A DNA stretch of 64,000 bases from Lacicoccus alkaliphilus DSM 16010 (GTDB lineage: Bacteria; Bacillota; Bacilli; Staphylococcales; Salinicoccaceae). The translations under genes and the position numbers were made by a program. The stretch is taken from NCBI RefSeq assembly GCF_900142805.1, contig NZ_FRCF01000003.1:1-64000 (forward strand), in the 5' to 3' direction. Under the pieces are notes generated by a model that worked only from the letters and a program-made list of their open reading frames with translations, was not told the origin of the DNA and ran no database searches. Below, piece by piece: positions 51,937 to 61,746 of this stretch; the first letter of the stretch is position 1; each line of letters begins with the position of its first letter.

Positions 51937-54201
51937 ATGGATCATATACATATTAAAGGTGCGAATCAAAACAATTTGAAAGATATTGATGTGGATATTC
52001 CCAAACACAAATTGACGGTGTTCACCGGACGTTCGGGTTCGGGCAAGTCATCACTCGTGTTCAACACGGTTGCGGCGGAATCCGAGCGGCTGCTGAATGA
52101 AACCTACTCCACTTACGTTCAGAATCAGCTGACCCAGTACGAAAAACCTGACGTCGATCAGATTTTGAATCTTCCGGTGGCCATGGTCATCAACCAGAAG
52201 CGGCTCGGAGGCAATTCCCGCTCCACAGTCGGTACGATTTCAGATATATATGCATCCGTCCGTCTGCTCTGGTCACGTCTGGGCACACCGTTCGTCGGAT
52301 ACTCGACCATTTTCTCATTCAATAATCCCGGGGGCATGTGTGAAAGGTGTCAGGGGCTGGGATATGTGGAGGATATCGACCTGAATGAACTGCTTGATTT
52401 TGACAGGTCGCTGAACGAGGATGCGATAAGATTCCCGTCATTCCGTCCTGACAGCTGGCGGGGGAAACGTTATTTGTACAGCGGGTTGTTCGATAATGAT
52501 AAGAAGCTCAGTGATTATACGGAAGAAGAGATGGAGACCTTCCTCTACACCAAGCCGAAGAAATTGAAAGATCCACCGGAGAACTGGCCGAGGACCGCAA
52601 AATTTGAAGGGCTGGTCCACCGTTTCAGGCGCTCTTTTTTATTGAACGATAACTTTGAAAAGAAGCGGTTTCTGACTGATGTGGAACGTGTCGTGACTTC
52701 GAGGAAATGTCCGGTGTGCAATGGGCAGAGGCTGAATGAAAAAGTGCTGTCCTGCAAAATAGAGGGTTTGAATATCGCGGATTTCACTGCCCTGACGATT
52801 GAAGATGCGATCCCCTTCCTGGAATCACTGGAAGATGAGAAAGCACAATACATCATAGAACCGTTGCTCAAGCAGCTGAAAGCTTTGAAGCACGTCGGCT
52901 TGAATTATTTGACGCTTGACCGGGAGACACCTACGCTCTCAGGCGGTGAGTCCCAGAGGATCAAGTTGATCAGACACTTGAACAGCCCGCTGACCGACCT
53001 CGTTTACATCATTGATGAACCGAGCATGGGGCTGCATCCCGAGGATATCGACAAGATCAATGACATCATGATTTCCATACGTGACAAGGGTAACACTGTA
53101 CTGATCGTCGAACATGATCCGGATGTGATCAGAATTGCCGATCATATCATCGACATCGGTCCCGGTGCGGGGAAAGCCGGCGGTGAGATCACCTTCACCG
53201 GCACGTATGGTGAACTGCTTGAATCCGATACGGCGACCGGCCGTGCACTCGTTGAAAAACATGGGTTCAAAAAAGTGGGAGGTGATCTGAAGGACTGGCT
53301 ACATCTTGAAGGTATCACGAAAAACAACCTGGATCATGTGAGCGTCGACATACCCAAACGGATGATGACTGTATTTACAGGAGTGGCAGGGTCCGGCAAG
53401 AGTACACTGCTCAAGGAAGGCTTGAAATCGAAGGAAGAAGTCATCTTCATCGACCAGAAGGGCATCCATGCATCGAACCGCTCTAACCTGTTGACCTATA
53501 TGGATGTCTTCGATGATATACGCACCTTTTTCAGTCGGAAAACCGGACTTGGGAAAGGGATGTTCAGCTATAACTCGGAAGGTGCATGCCCTGAATGCGG
53601 CGGCAAAGGCATCATAAAGACGGAACTCGCATTCATGCCGGATATGAGTCAAATCTGTGAAGTGTGCGGGGGAACGAGATACCGGAAAGAAGTGCTTGAA
53701 GCGAAAGTTGAAGGATATTCCATTGCGGATATACTGGCCCTCACCGTTGAGGAGGCAGTGGAACTGTTCGAAGAGAACAAGACGGTCAGGGAGCGTCTGT
53801 ATCATCTTACAGAGACCGGTCTGCAGTATATGACGCTCGGCCAGTCGCTGGATACGCTGTCCGGCGGTGAAATGCAGCGCCTGAAGCTCAGCTCCCACCT
53901 GGGCGGTGACGGCAGCGGGCTGATCTATGTCTTCGATGAGCCGACCACAGGACTGCATGAAAGAGACATACCGACCCTTTTGAACTGTTTTGAACAGCTG
54001 ATTGAAGCGGGCAATACTGTCCTGATCGTGGAGCACAATCTGACGATGATGACACATGCGGACTGGCTGATCGACATCGGACCGGGTGCCGGGAAAGCCG
54101 GTGGACAGGTGTTGTACAGCGGTCCGCCGAAAAGTATCTTCCAAGTGGAGGAATCGTTGACAGGAAAACATTTGAAGCGTTATATCAGCGATGGAAAATG
54201 A
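51937..54201 (+). CDS. Short UvrA paralogue (ABC excision-type ATPase)
   Basis: Protein of 754 residues with two ABC ATPase halves: Walker A GRSGSGKSSL and GVAGSGKSTL; signatures LSGGESQRIKLIRHL and LSGGEMQRLKLSSHL; Walker B YIIDEPSMGLHPED and VFDEPTTGLHERD. Zinc-binding pairs are CERCQGLGY, CPVCNGQRL, CPECGGKG and CEVCGGTR. Housekeeping UvrA has about 940 residues; the missing length corresponds to the inserted UvrB-binding region. Short forms occur with drug resistance in actinomycetes and as UvrA2-like proteins. ATG 51937 follows GGGGTGAAA. Confidence 0.92.
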   Translation: MDHIHIKGANQNNLKDIDVDIPKHKLTVFTGRSGSGKSSLVFNTVAAESERLLNETYSTYVQNQLTQYEKPDVDQILNLPVAMVINQKRLGGNSRSTVGTISDIYASVRLLWSRLGTPFVGYSTIFSFNNPGGMCERCQGLGYVEDIDLNELLDFDRSLNEDAIRFPSFRPDSWRGKRYLYSGLFDNDKKLSDYTEEEMETFLYTKPKKLKDPPENWPRTAKFEGLVHRFRRSFLLNDNFEKKRFLTDVERVVTSRKCPVCNGQRLNEKVLSCKIEGLNIADFTALTIEDAIPFLESLEDEKAQYIIEPLLKQLKALKHVGLNYLTLDRETPTLSGGESQRIKLIRHLNSPLTDLVYIIDEPSMGLHPEDIDKINDIMISIRDKGNTVLIVEHDPDVIRIADHIIDIGPGAGKAGGEITFTGTYGELLESDTATGRALVEKHGFKKVGGDLKDWLHLEGITKNNLDHVSVDIPKRMMTVFTGVAGSGKSTLLKEGLKSKEEVIFIDQKGIHASNRSNLLTYMDVFDDIRTFFSRKTGLGKGMFSYNSEGACPECGGKGIIKTELAFMPDMSQICEVCGGTRYRKEVLEAKVEGYSIADILALTVEEAVELFEENKTVRERLYHLTETGLQYMTLGQSLDTLSGGEMQRLKLSSHLGGDGSGLIYVFDEPTTGLHERDIPTLLNCFEQLIEAGNTVLIVEHNLTMMTHADWLIDIGPGAGKAGGQVLYSGPPKSIFQVEESLTGKHLKRYISDGK

Positions 54202-54212
54202 CGGGGTGAAAA

Positions 54213-54423
54213 ATGATGAGGAATATCAGGGTGACGGATTATGATGAGCAGTGGCTTTATTTTATGGTACCTGGCTTTCAGGGATTATTTGGAATCTCAT
54301 GAAGAAGCACGTGAACAGTATGGGAAGTTGAAAGAAGCCCTTGCCGAACAGTTTCCACATGATATCGACGGGTATATGGATGGTAAAGATGATTTCATCA
54401 AAGGACGGAACGTGCTGCAATGA
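54213..54423 (+). pseudogene. GrpB-family (UPF0157) gene with internal deletion
   Basis: Frame one from ATG 54213 reads MMRNIRVTDYDEQW, the typical GrpB start (I.V..YD..W), then ends at TGA about 54300. A different frame from about 54270 reads LAFRDYLESHEEAREQYGKL and then AEQFPHDIDGYMDGKDDFIK, the typical GrpB end. About 100 codons between are gone and the frame is shifted, so no functional nucleotidyltransferase-fold protein can be made. It lies 11 bp behind the UvrA paralogue with its own GGGGTGAAAA ribosome site. Confidence 0.82.
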
Positions 54424-54618
54424 ATTGGTATCGTGAATGACGAGTTGAGAATACGGGGAATAGATATTTTATAACGCATAGTGTTATGAGCTTGTGAATC
54501 CTGACGCTATTGTGTTTCAAGGAATTTTAAAACTTGCGGAGTAATGCCCATAAAACGTTGGTATATAAGTGTAAACGGGAATGGTTCAATAAGTATCAAC
54601 TGATGAGGGATGAGGAAA

Positions 54619-55401
54619 ATGACTGATGTTAAAATCATTTTAGCCAAACGTGCGGGTAAAGTCGGACAGTCATACAAAGATTTTATCAACAACCCTTTCC
54701 AGGAAAAAACCGTGCATAAGCTGAGAGTGGATTGCCGTAAGCTCAGAGGAATTATGAATCTCCTTAAAAAAACCATGTATAAAGAAGACTACGAAAAATT
54801 GAACCAGGAGCTGAAAACCATTGCTTTGATGCTCAGTGATCTCAGGGAAATTGATGTACTGATCGGTCTGTGTGACGCAACGGCGAAACGTCATCCGGAT
54901 ATGAGTGATCATTTTCAGGAGATGTTCTTTTATTTGAATGATGAGCGTCTTAAGAAGATGAAGCAGTCACTGGAGGACATGGAAAAGGAAAACTCTGAAA
55001 GTAAGGTTGAGGACGTCATCTCAAGGATTGAAAAACTGGAATTCAAACAGGACTACAGGGCTGCAGCGGATATGGCTGCCTTCCTCCATGTAAGAATGGA
55101 AAAGAAATATCAAAAGCTGATTGCAGCCTATGATGTGATCGAGCTGAAAGATTATGAGCATGTGCATGAAGTGCGGAAAGATGCCAAGAAGTTGAGGTTC
55201 GGTGCCAGATACCTCGGTAAACTGACAGAGCTTGATCACAAGGCGATCAGTAAAGAGGCAAAAAAGATACAGGATGAATTCGGAGCAGTCACCGACCATC
55301 ATGTGAATGCGGCAATGCTCGAAGATTATGCAGATGCAGCTGATGATGAAGCAATCGGGCATTTATTCTTAAAGATCAGTAATCTGGAATGGAGCAAATA
55401 A
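54619..55401 (+). CDS. CHAD-domain protein
   Basis: Helical protein of 260 residues. Both CHAD repeats are visible: VHKLRVDCRKLRGIMNLLKK and VHEVRKDAKKLRFGARYLGK, each with the conserved H-x-x-R-x-x-x-K/R-x-x-R pattern forming a basic channel. CHAD proteins bind inorganic polyphosphate and are often linked to polyphosphate metabolism or CYTH phosphatases; no such partner is adjacent. Starts ATG 54619 or ATG 54610; both have GAGG nearby. Ends in a terminator beside the repeat array. Confidence 0.9.
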   Translation: MTDVKIILAKRAGKVGQSYKDFINNPFQEKTVHKLRVDCRKLRGIMNLLKKTMYKEDYEKLNQELKTIALMLSDLREIDVLIGLCDATAKRHPDMSDHFQEMFFYLNDERLKKMKQSLEDMEKENSESKVEDVISRIEKLEFKQDYRAAADMAAFLHVRMEKKYQKLIAAYDVIELKDYEHVHEVRKDAKKLRFGARYLGKLTELDHKAISKEAKKIQDEFGAVTDHHVNAAMLEDYADAADDEAIGHLFLKISNLEWSK

Positions 55402-55403
55402 AG

Positions 55404-55442
55404 AAAACTCTGTACAGTCGAGTTAACTGTGCAGAGTTTTTT
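55404..55442 (+). terminator. Terminator after the CHAD gene
   Basis: AAAACTCTGTACAGT pairs with ACTGTGCAGAGTTTT (one G-U) followed by TT and AT-rich sequence. Confidence 0.8.
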
Positions 55443-55451
55443 ATAATCATC

Positions 55452-55662
55452 CGATTTGTTTCCGATTAAACAAGCCTTCAAATCGAATTCAGGCACGGGA
55501 ATCGATTTGCGGGGCCTAATCTCCCGGTTCAAATCGAATTTAGGCTCGAAAATCGATTTGTAGAGTATTAAAAGCCTGTATAAATCGGAAATCGTTATGG
55601 AAATCGATTTGAGGCAGGGAAAACCAAAAATCAAATCGAAACCTAATTTCGAATTAAATGGA
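55452..55662. repeat. 51-bp-period array of palindromic repeats
   Basis: Units start at 55479, 55530, 55581 and 55632, exactly 51 bp apart. Each is a 31-bp imperfect palindrome with arms CAAATCGA and TCGATTTG around about 15 variable bp, separated by 20-bp spacers of unrelated sequence. Units 1 and 2 are nearly intact, unit 3 has a changed left arm, and unit 4 is degenerate and overlaps the nnr stop codon at 55643. A right arm CGATTTG at 55452-55458 marks an earlier partial unit in phase. Confidence 0.88.
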
Positions 55663-57130
55663 AGGTATGCCTGAGGTTGTCTATGAGATCGGATGCTGTG
55701 ATGGTTTCGACGCCGATGCCCGCTTCCGATATATAATCAGCTGTAAAGCCGTGCATGTACACCGCACTGGATATCGCCTGCTGAGGTTGATCATAACGGC
55801 CGAGGAAGGCGGCAATCATTCCGGTGAGTACATCACCGCTTCCTCCTTTGGCCAGGCCGGCGTTGCCTGTATCGTTGATGAAGATTTCCCCCTCAGGCGT
55901 GGCGACCAGTGTGTTCGGGCCTTTCAATACTACATGCATCCCGTATTCCATTGCTATTTCCCGGGAAATGCGGAACCTGTTTTTATTCACTTCCCCCGAG
56001 GAGGAATCAATCAAACGCGCCATCTCCCCCGGATGGGGCGAAATGACGACAGGCGCTTGTCTCTTTTTGATTTGCATCTTTAACTGTTCCAGCCTCGTAA
56101 GGCCGTCGGCGTCGATGACGAGCGTGCCTTCATATTCATTGACCAGGTATTCCACGGTGCGTGACGTCTCGCCGTTCACACCGAGGCCCGGGCCGATGGC
56201 GATGACATCTTTGCCTTCGATGAAGGATTCAAGGTCATCTTTACGGTCGAAAAGTGTGGCTTCCGGAACATGATTCACTACAGATCCAAAAATATTTCCA
56301 TGCGTATTCAATTGGGTCAGGCCTGCCCCGCTTCTCACTGCTGCGGAGGTCGTGAGCACTGCTGCGCCCGGCATACCGGCACTGCCAGCAATGATGCCGA
56401 CTTTCCCGTGGGAGCCTTTATGGGAGTCATCAACTCTTGCCGGCCAGTGATTTTTTGTGTCTTCGTGCGACCAAAGCATTATGTTCGACTGTACGGTTTC
56501 ATCGATCGCTTTCTTCGGTAAGCCTATATGAATCACTTTTGCCTCCCCGTAATACTTGCGTGCCGGGTAAGTATAATAGCTTAACTTTGGCAGGCCGATG
56601 ATCAGTGTATAATCGGCCTGCAACGCATGTTCCGGTACCGGGGATTCATCTGCCGGGACACCACTGGGAAGGTCTACAGATATAATTGTGTTATCCATTT
56701 TGTCCAATTCCCCGAAAATTTCTTTATAGGGTGACCTGATTTCTCCTTTGATGCCGGTACCGAGCATCGTATCGACGATGATGTCCGCACTTTCTGCCAC
56801 GTCCTGATCATATTGTGTGAAACTGAAACCTGAGTTAAGGTAAATGTTCATATGGTACTCTGCATCGCCCTTGATTTCATCTCTTTCAGGAATAACGCAT
56901 ACGCTCACATCGTAATCATTTTCCTGCAGCACCTTGGCGATGACAAAACCGTCCCCGCCGTTATTGCCGCTGCCGATGAGGACGCAAACCTTTTGCCTCC
57001 CGAAGTTTTTCATAATGTTCTTTGCGGCGACACGCCCTGCATTTTCCATCAGTATCCGGCCGTCGATGCCAATTTTTTCGATTGCGTATCGATCGACGGC
57101 TTTCATTTCTTCGCCTGTGACAACTTTCAT
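55643..57130 (-). CDS. nnr: Bifunctional NAD(P)H-hydrate epimerase / ADP-dependent dehydratase
   Basis: Protein of 495 residues repairing hydrated NAD(P)H. The N-terminal epimerase half (about 1-215) has ENAGRVAAKNIM and VLIGSGNNGGDGFVIAKVL; the C-terminal ribokinase-like dehydratase half has GIIAGSAGMPGAAVLTTSAA, AIGPGLG, VISPHPGEMARL and AKGGSGDVLTGMIAAFLG. GGAGG precedes ATG 57130. It lies 20 bp after the fbp gene and is probably cotranscribed. Its last codons run into the palindromic repeat array. Confidence 0.95.
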   Translation of the reverse strand: MKVVTGEEMKAVDRYAIEKIGIDGRILMENAGRVAAKNIMKNFGRQKVCVLIGSGNNGGDGFVIAKVLQENDYDVSVCVIPERDEIKGDAEYHMNIYLNSGFSFTQYDQDVAESADIIVDTMLGTGIKGEIRSPYKEIFGELDKMDNTIISVDLPSGVPADESPVPEHALQADYTLIIGLPKLSYYTYPARKYYGEAKVIHIGLPKKAIDETVQSNIMLWSHEDTKNHWPARVDDSHKGSHGKVGIIAGSAGMPGAAVLTTSAAVRSGAGLTQLNTHGNIFGSVVNHVPEATLFDRKDDLESFIEGKDVIAIGPGLGVNGETSRTVEYLVNEYEGTLVIDADGLTRLEQLKMQIKKRQAPVVISPHPGEMARLIDSSSGEVNKNRFRISREIAMEYGMHVVLKGPNTLVATPEGEIFINDTGNAGLAKGGSGDVLTGMIAAFLGRYDQPQQAISSAVYMHGFTADYISEAGIGVETITASDLIDNLRHTFHLIRN

Positions 57131-57150
57131 GAATACACCTCCGTTACGAG

Positions 57151-59106
57151 TCAGTTTATATATCGGTACGCCAGCAGTTCCTTGAGTGATTTGATCTCTT
57201 CTTTCAATTTCACACCGATATTGGTATCGCGGACTTTCTTCCTCTCAAGTTCTTCATCCACGACCCTCCTGACAGAGAGTGCATCAGCCCCGTCCCTCAG
57301 CACCTTTTCCTTCGAATTGAAGTGCTGATGTGCCACCAGCTGCATACCGTAGGAGTTATATAGTAATGTATAGCCGGCGATGCCGGTCGTCTTTTGATAC
57401 GCTTTTGAAAAACCGCCATCGATGACGAGCATCTTGCCGTTCGCTTTGATTGGGTCTTCACCGTCGATTTCCTTCACCGGCGTATGGCCGTTGATGATCC
57501 TCCCCTGCTCCGGATCGAGGTCGAATTCCTCGAGCATCTTGCGGCACATGTCGACATCTTCCCTCAGGTGGTAGTAAGGGTTCTTCTCTTCTTTATGGGA
57601 GGCTTTATCTGTTATGAAGTATCTTTCAAAGGTCGTCATGGCACGTTTGCCGAATAAAGATGAATACTTCCCCGTCCACAGATACCATACCAGGTCGGTG
57701 GCGAGATCATCGGTACTTTCTTTGTATGCAAAGGACTGGCGCAGGTAATTTTCAAACTTGTCGAGCAACTCCCGCCCCTTGAAAGACTCCCCATCGATTT
57801 CCATCGATTCCATATCACCATTTTCATTCACCGGGATACAGCCGTGGATCAGCAGGTTGCCATTATATTTCAAATAGAGGCTGCCCTTTTTCATCAGGAA
57901 GTTCATATGCCTTTTCAGCTTTTCGGACTGCTGGATTGAAAGGAGCAGTTTATTGATGACTTCCTCCTCCTCCGGAAGGAGCCTAGTCGGATCATTCCGG
58001 TCCACCGTCTGGAAGCATGTGTTTTCCAGTTTGTAAGTATTGCCGTAGACCGTCAGTTCATTGTCATCATAGTCGACTTTCTCAAGAACAAGACGTTCTT
58101 CCATCTCGAAGAATGGACGGCGCTTGATGATCGGCGCTTCAAGTTTGAACTGTATGATGGCGATCGCCTGGTGGATCTTCGTGATCTGGAGCTTTTCAAT
58201 CCCCGTCAGTTCTTCGCCGGAAGTCACTTTAGGGTGGAAAGCCGGATTATCATCGTAATATTTTTCTGCGAGGTTCACGAGCGGCCTCAGGTTGATGCCA
58301 TAGGCGTCTTCAATGATATTCAGATTGTCATACCTCGCACAGATCCTCAAAATATTCGCAAGGCATACTTTGGAACCCGCGTAGGCGCCGATCCACAGGA
58401 CATCATGGTTCCCCCACTGGATGTCAAGGGAATGGTAGTCGATCAGAGTATCCATGATCTTATCCGGCTCAGGCCCCCGGTCGTAAATATCACCGACGAC
58501 ATGGAGGTGGTTGACGATCAGGCGCTGGATGGAATAGGACAGGCCTACAATCAGTTTATCCGCCTGCCCGAGCGAGATGATCTGTCCGACCAGCTTCTCA
58601 TAATACGTCTTCTTGTTGGCATCCTCATCCGTTTTGTAAAGCAGCTCTTCAATGATGAAGACGAACTGCTCCGGCAGCGCTTTCCTCAATTTGGAACGTG
58701 TATATTTAGTGGATGAAAATGCAACCAGATCGATCATCCTGTGGATGGTTGCGATATACCACTCATCCAGGTCTTCCTTTGCCTCGAACTCATTTTTGAT
58801 CAGCTGCAGCTTTTCTTCCGGGTAATAGATCAATGCCGCAAAGCTGCTGATCTCCTCCTCCGTCAGTGAATCTTCGAACAGTGCGGCGATCTTCTGCCTG
58901 ACATTTCCGGACCCGCTCCTCAGCACATGCTGAAAAGCCTGGTACTCACCATGCAGGTCGCTGACGAAATGTTCAGTGCCCTTGGGCAGGTGGAGTATGG
59001 ATTCAAGGTTCATGATTTCAGTGGCCACTTTTTCTTCATTATCGTATTTTTTGGAAAGCAGGTCCAAATATTTCGCTTTCAGATCTGTATCGTAAGTCTC
59101 AACCAT
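57151..59106 (-). CDS. fbp: Fructose-1,6-bisphosphatase class 3
   Basis: Large Firmicutes-type FBPase of 651 residues for gluconeogenesis, hydrolysing fructose 1,6-bisphosphate. Metallophosphatase motifs are in order: [42 protein letters not shown] and late [20 protein letters not shown]. The length and motif set are diagnostic for class 3. ATG 59106 follows GGGAGTG; ATG 59121 lies within that ribosome site. It is first in a unit with nnr. Confidence 0.96.
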   Translation of the reverse strand: MVETYDTDLKAKYLDLLSKKYDNEEKVATEIMNLESILHLPKGTEHFVSDLHGEYQAFQHVLRSGSGNVRQKIAALFEDSLTEEEISSFAALIYYPEEKLQLIKNEFEAKEDLDEWYIATIHRMIDLVAFSSTKYTRSKLRKALPEQFVFIIEELLYKTDEDANKKTYYEKLVGQIISLGQADKLIVGLSYSIQRLIVNHLHVVGDIYDRGPEPDKIMDTLIDYHSLDIQWGNHDVLWIGAYAGSKVCLANILRICARYDNLNIIEDAYGINLRPLVNLAEKYYDDNPAFHPKVTSGEELTGIEKLQITKIHQAIAIIQFKLEAPIIKRRPFFEMEERLVLEKVDYDDNELTVYGNTYKLENTCFQTVDRNDPTRLLPEEEEVINKLLLSIQQSEKLKRHMNFLMKKGSLYLKYNGNLLIHGCIPVNENGDMESMEIDGESFKGRELLDKFENYLRQSFAYKESTDDLATDLVWYLWTGKYSSLFGKRAMTTFERYFITDKASHKEEKNPYYHLREDVDMCRKMLEEFDLDPEQGRIINGHTPVKEIDGEDPIKANGKMLVIDGGFSKAYQKTTGIAGYTLLYNSYGMQLVAHQHFNSKEKVLRDGADALSVRRVVDEELERKKVRDTNIGVKLKEEIKSLKELLAYRYIN

Positions 59107-59357
59107 ATAAGACACTCCCATTTTATATTACTTTTCATTATACTAGATTTTCCTTGTATATAAATCACATATTGCTGAAAAACTCCGGGACTTCTGCAAG
59201 GCCTATTGAATAAAAAGTCCCAAGTGTAATACTCCTTTTATTTAATAATTATTCCATAGATGGTATAGTGAGGAAAAGGGGCCTGGCCACTTTTTTAACA
59301 GCACGAGAATTCAAGAATAGATAATATGTAAGCGTTTACAAAGGGGGAGTATGATTT

Positions 59358-60542
59358 ATGAAACAGCAGGTGAACCGTGCAACGGAAGCAGTTTGGGCTG
59401 GTGAGAAGGATTACAGGGCACATGGTGCCAGTCAGGTGCCGGTGGTCAACAGTGTCTCTTATGATTATGAGGACCTGGATTACTGGTACAAAGTGTCGAC
59501 AGGGGGAGCGGAAGGTTACATTTATTCGAGGAACACGAATCCGACGGTCGCAGCGTTTGAGGAAAAGGTGGCGGCTCTGGAAGATGCGGAGGCGGCAACG
59601 AGTTTTGCGACAGGAATGGCGGCCATCAGCGGAACATTCTATACTTTCCTGAAGCCCGGCGACCGTGTGGTGAGCATTAAAGATTCTTACGGCGGAACAA
59701 ACAGGTTGTTCAGTGATTTTCTGCCGCATATGAACATTGAAGCGACGTTGTGTGACACGGATGATCATGAGGCGCTGGAAGAAGAGATCGGGAAAGGATG
59801 CAGGCTGGTCCATCTTGAATCCCCGACGAACCCGACGGTCAAGATCATCGATATAAAACGGATTGCGGAAGCGGCGCATGAAGCCGGGGCCCTTGTGGTC
59901 GTCGACAATACGTTTGCCACTCCAATACTTCAAAACCCTCTGGAACTCGGGGCGGACCTCGTCATTCACAGTGCCACCAAGTTTTTAGGGGGGCATGCGG
60001 ATGCACTTGGCGGTATCCTGTGCGGCAAAAAGGAATTGGTGGCCGAAGTCTTCCACTACAGGGAAATCAACGGGGCGACACTTGATCCACATGCGGCATA
60101 TATGCTTTTAAGAGGCATGAAGACCCTGGACCTGAGAGTGAGGAAGCAGACTGAAAACGCCGAGAAGCTTGTGGAGTATTTATCGCATCACCCTGAGGTG
60201 GAGGATTTATTCTATCCGGGTCTGGAAAGCCATCCGCACCATGATATCGCCAAGGCGCAGATGAGGGGATACGGCGGGATTTTCAGTTTTTCATTGAAAG
60301 GCGGTCAGGAGGCAGTGAGGAAAGTGCTCCCTCTATTAAAATATGCAAACCGTGCAGCCAACCTCGGTGCTGTGGAAACTACGGTCGGTCCGGCAAATAC
60401 GACGAGTCATGTGGAATCCACGGAAGAAGAGATGAAAGCACTCGGAATTCCTTCAAGCCTGGTCCGTTATTCTGCAGGAATTGAAGATTTTGATGATCTG
60501 AAGAATGATTTGGCCCAGGCACTCGACAGCGTGAAAAACTAA
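59358..60542 (+). CDS. Cys/Met metabolism PLP-dependent lyase (cystathionine gamma-synthase family)
   Basis: Protein of 394 residues. YIYSRNTNPTVAAFEEKVA, SFATGMAAISGTFYTFL, ESPTNPTVKIIDIKRIAEAA and the PLP lysine in HSATKFLGGHADALGG are complete; LVRYSAGIED closes it. It falls in the methionine gamma-lyase/cystathionine gamma-synthase group but the substrate is not fixed. GGGGGAG precedes ATG 59358. It lies 25 bp before an ectoine-hydrolase-like peptidase, forming an operon, which suggests a catabolic role rather than methionine synthesis. Paralogue at 6531-7673. Confidence 0.9.
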   Translation: MKQQVNRATEAVWAGEKDYRAHGASQVPVVNSVSYDYEDLDYWYKVSTGGAEGYIYSRNTNPTVAAFEEKVAALEDAEAATSFATGMAAISGTFYTFLKPGDRVVSIKDSYGGTNRLFSDFLPHMNIEATLCDTDDHEALEEEIGKGCRLVHLESPTNPTVKIIDIKRIAEAAHEAGALVVVDNTFATPILQNPLELGADLVIHSATKFLGGHADALGGILCGKKELVAEVFHYREINGATLDPHAAYMLLRGMKTLDLRVRKQTENAEKLVEYLSHHPEVEDLFYPGLESHPHHDIAKAQMRGYGGIFSFSLKGGQEAVRKVLPLLKYANRAANLGAVETTVGPANTTSHVESTEEEMKALGIPSSLVRYSAGIEDFDDLKNDLAQALDSVKN

Positions 60543-60567
60543 TTCCCTACAGAGGAGGAGAAAGTGC

Positions 60568-61740
60568 ATGTTCTCCAAAAAAGAGTATAAGACAAGAATC
60601 AATAAGACGAAACAGAGTATGCTGCAGCATGGTGTGGAAGTACTGGTGCTCTCGAATCCTTCCAATATGTGCTATTTGACGGGATACAATGCATGGAGCT
60701 TTTATGTCCATCAGGCGGTCATCATCTGTATTGATGAAAAAGAACCGATTTGGATCGGACGTGGGATGGATGCCAAAGGGGCGGAACTCACGACATGGAT
60801 GAAACCGGAGAATATCATCACCTACCCGGATGATTATGTCCAATCCTCCATCAAGCACCCTTATGACTTCATTGCTGAAGTGCTGATTGAAAAGGGCAAG
60901 GGTGACCGTAAAATCGGAGTGGAGCTGGATGCTTTTTATTACACCGGTAAATGCCATGAAAGGATGATGATCGGACTGCCTGAAGCGGAATTGAAAGATA
61001 CAGGCAGACTGGTCAGCTGGGTGAGGCTCATCAAAAGTGATAAAGAAGTTGACTACATGAGGAAGGCGGCCTACATTGTCAAACAGGCGATGAGTGCAGC
61101 CTATGAAAAAATTGATGTGGGTGTACGGGAAAATGATGTGGCCGCTGCGATCTATAATGCACAGATATATGGGAGTGATACGTTCGGCGGAGATTATCCG
61201 TCGATCGTCCCGATGATGCCGACAGGGGAACAGACCGGCAGCCCCCATCTGACATGGACGGACAAGAAGTATGAAAAAGGGGACCTGGTGACGGTGGAAA
61301 TCGCAGGTGCATACCGGCGTTATAATGTCCCGATGGCACGCACAATCTCCCTCGGAAAAGCCGAAGACCGCGTACTGGATGTTGGAAAAGTCGTACAGGA
61401 GGGCATCGAAGAGACATTGGCTTTCATGAAGCCTGGACATACAGCAGCTGAAGTCAGCAATGTATGGACGAATGTCATCGCCAAATATGGATACACAAAG
61501 GAGTCGAGAATAGGATATTCAGTCGGCTTGAGCTACCCGCCCGACTGGGGGGAGCACACGATCAGTATCCGTAAGCACGATAATTCGATATTGGAGCCGA
61601 ACATGATATTCCATTTCATGCCGGGAATGTGGTATGACGACTTCGGCGTCTCAATCACCGAGTCGATTTTGGTGACGGAGACGGGAATTGAGAGATTGAC
61701 CGACTTTGATCGTGAAATTTATGAGAAGGATGTCGACTAG
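60568..61740 (+). CDS. M24-family hydrolase, ectoine-hydrolase (DoeA)-like
   Basis: Creatinase/aminopeptidase-P fold protein of 390 residues. NPSNMCYLTGYNAWSFYVHQ, IWIGRGMDAKGAELTTWMKP and YPDDYVQSSIKHPYDFIAEV closely resemble DoeA/EutD ectoine hydrolases; the C-terminal pita-bread domain has FGGDYPSIVPMMP, GDLVTVEIAGAYRRYNVPMA and YPPDWGEHTISIR. Ectoine hydrolases open the ectoine ring to N-acetyl-diaminobutyrate, which suits a halophile. The usual partners doeB and doeX are absent here, so another amide substrate is possible. GAGGAGGAG precedes ATG 60568. Confidence 0.85.
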   Translation: MFSKKEYKTRINKTKQSMLQHGVEVLVLSNPSNMCYLTGYNAWSFYVHQAVIICIDEKEPIWIGRGMDAKGAELTTWMKPENIITYPDDYVQSSIKHPYDFIAEVLIEKGKGDRKIGVELDAFYYTGKCHERMMIGLPEAELKDTGRLVSWVRLIKSDKEVDYMRKAAYIVKQAMSAAYEKIDVGVRENDVAAAIYNAQIYGSDTFGGDYPSIVPMMPTGEQTGSPHLTWTDKKYEKGDLVTVEIAGAYRRYNVPMARTISLGKAEDRVLDVGKVVQEGIEETLAFMKPGHTAAEVSNVWTNVIAKYGYTKESRIGYSVGLSYPPDWGEHTISIRKHDNSILEPNMIFHFMPGMWYDDFGVSITESILVTETGIERLTDFDREIYEKDVD

Positions 61741-61746
61741 GTCGGT

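Noticed and set aside
53299-54171. 290-codon minus-strand open frame
   Set aside because: Shadow of the second ATPase half of the UvrA paralogue.
55326-55634. Minus-strand open frame of 102 codons with an internal 17-residue repeat
   Set aside because: It is created by the 51-bp repeat array (51 = 3 x 17), has no ribosome site and overlaps the CHAD gene.
55452-55662. CRISPR array
   Set aside because: Units are imperfect palindromes that differ from one another, spacers are only 20 bp, there are few units and no cas gene is near.
59121-59357. SAM or T-box riboswitch upstream of the PLP lyase
   Set aside because: No matching stems, no T-box sequence and no antiterminator; only AT-rich DNA and weak promoter-like boxes are seen.
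60547-61440. 297-codon minus-strand open frame
   Set aside because: Shadow of the M24 hydrolase gene; His/Phe/Arg-rich text typical of antisense translation.
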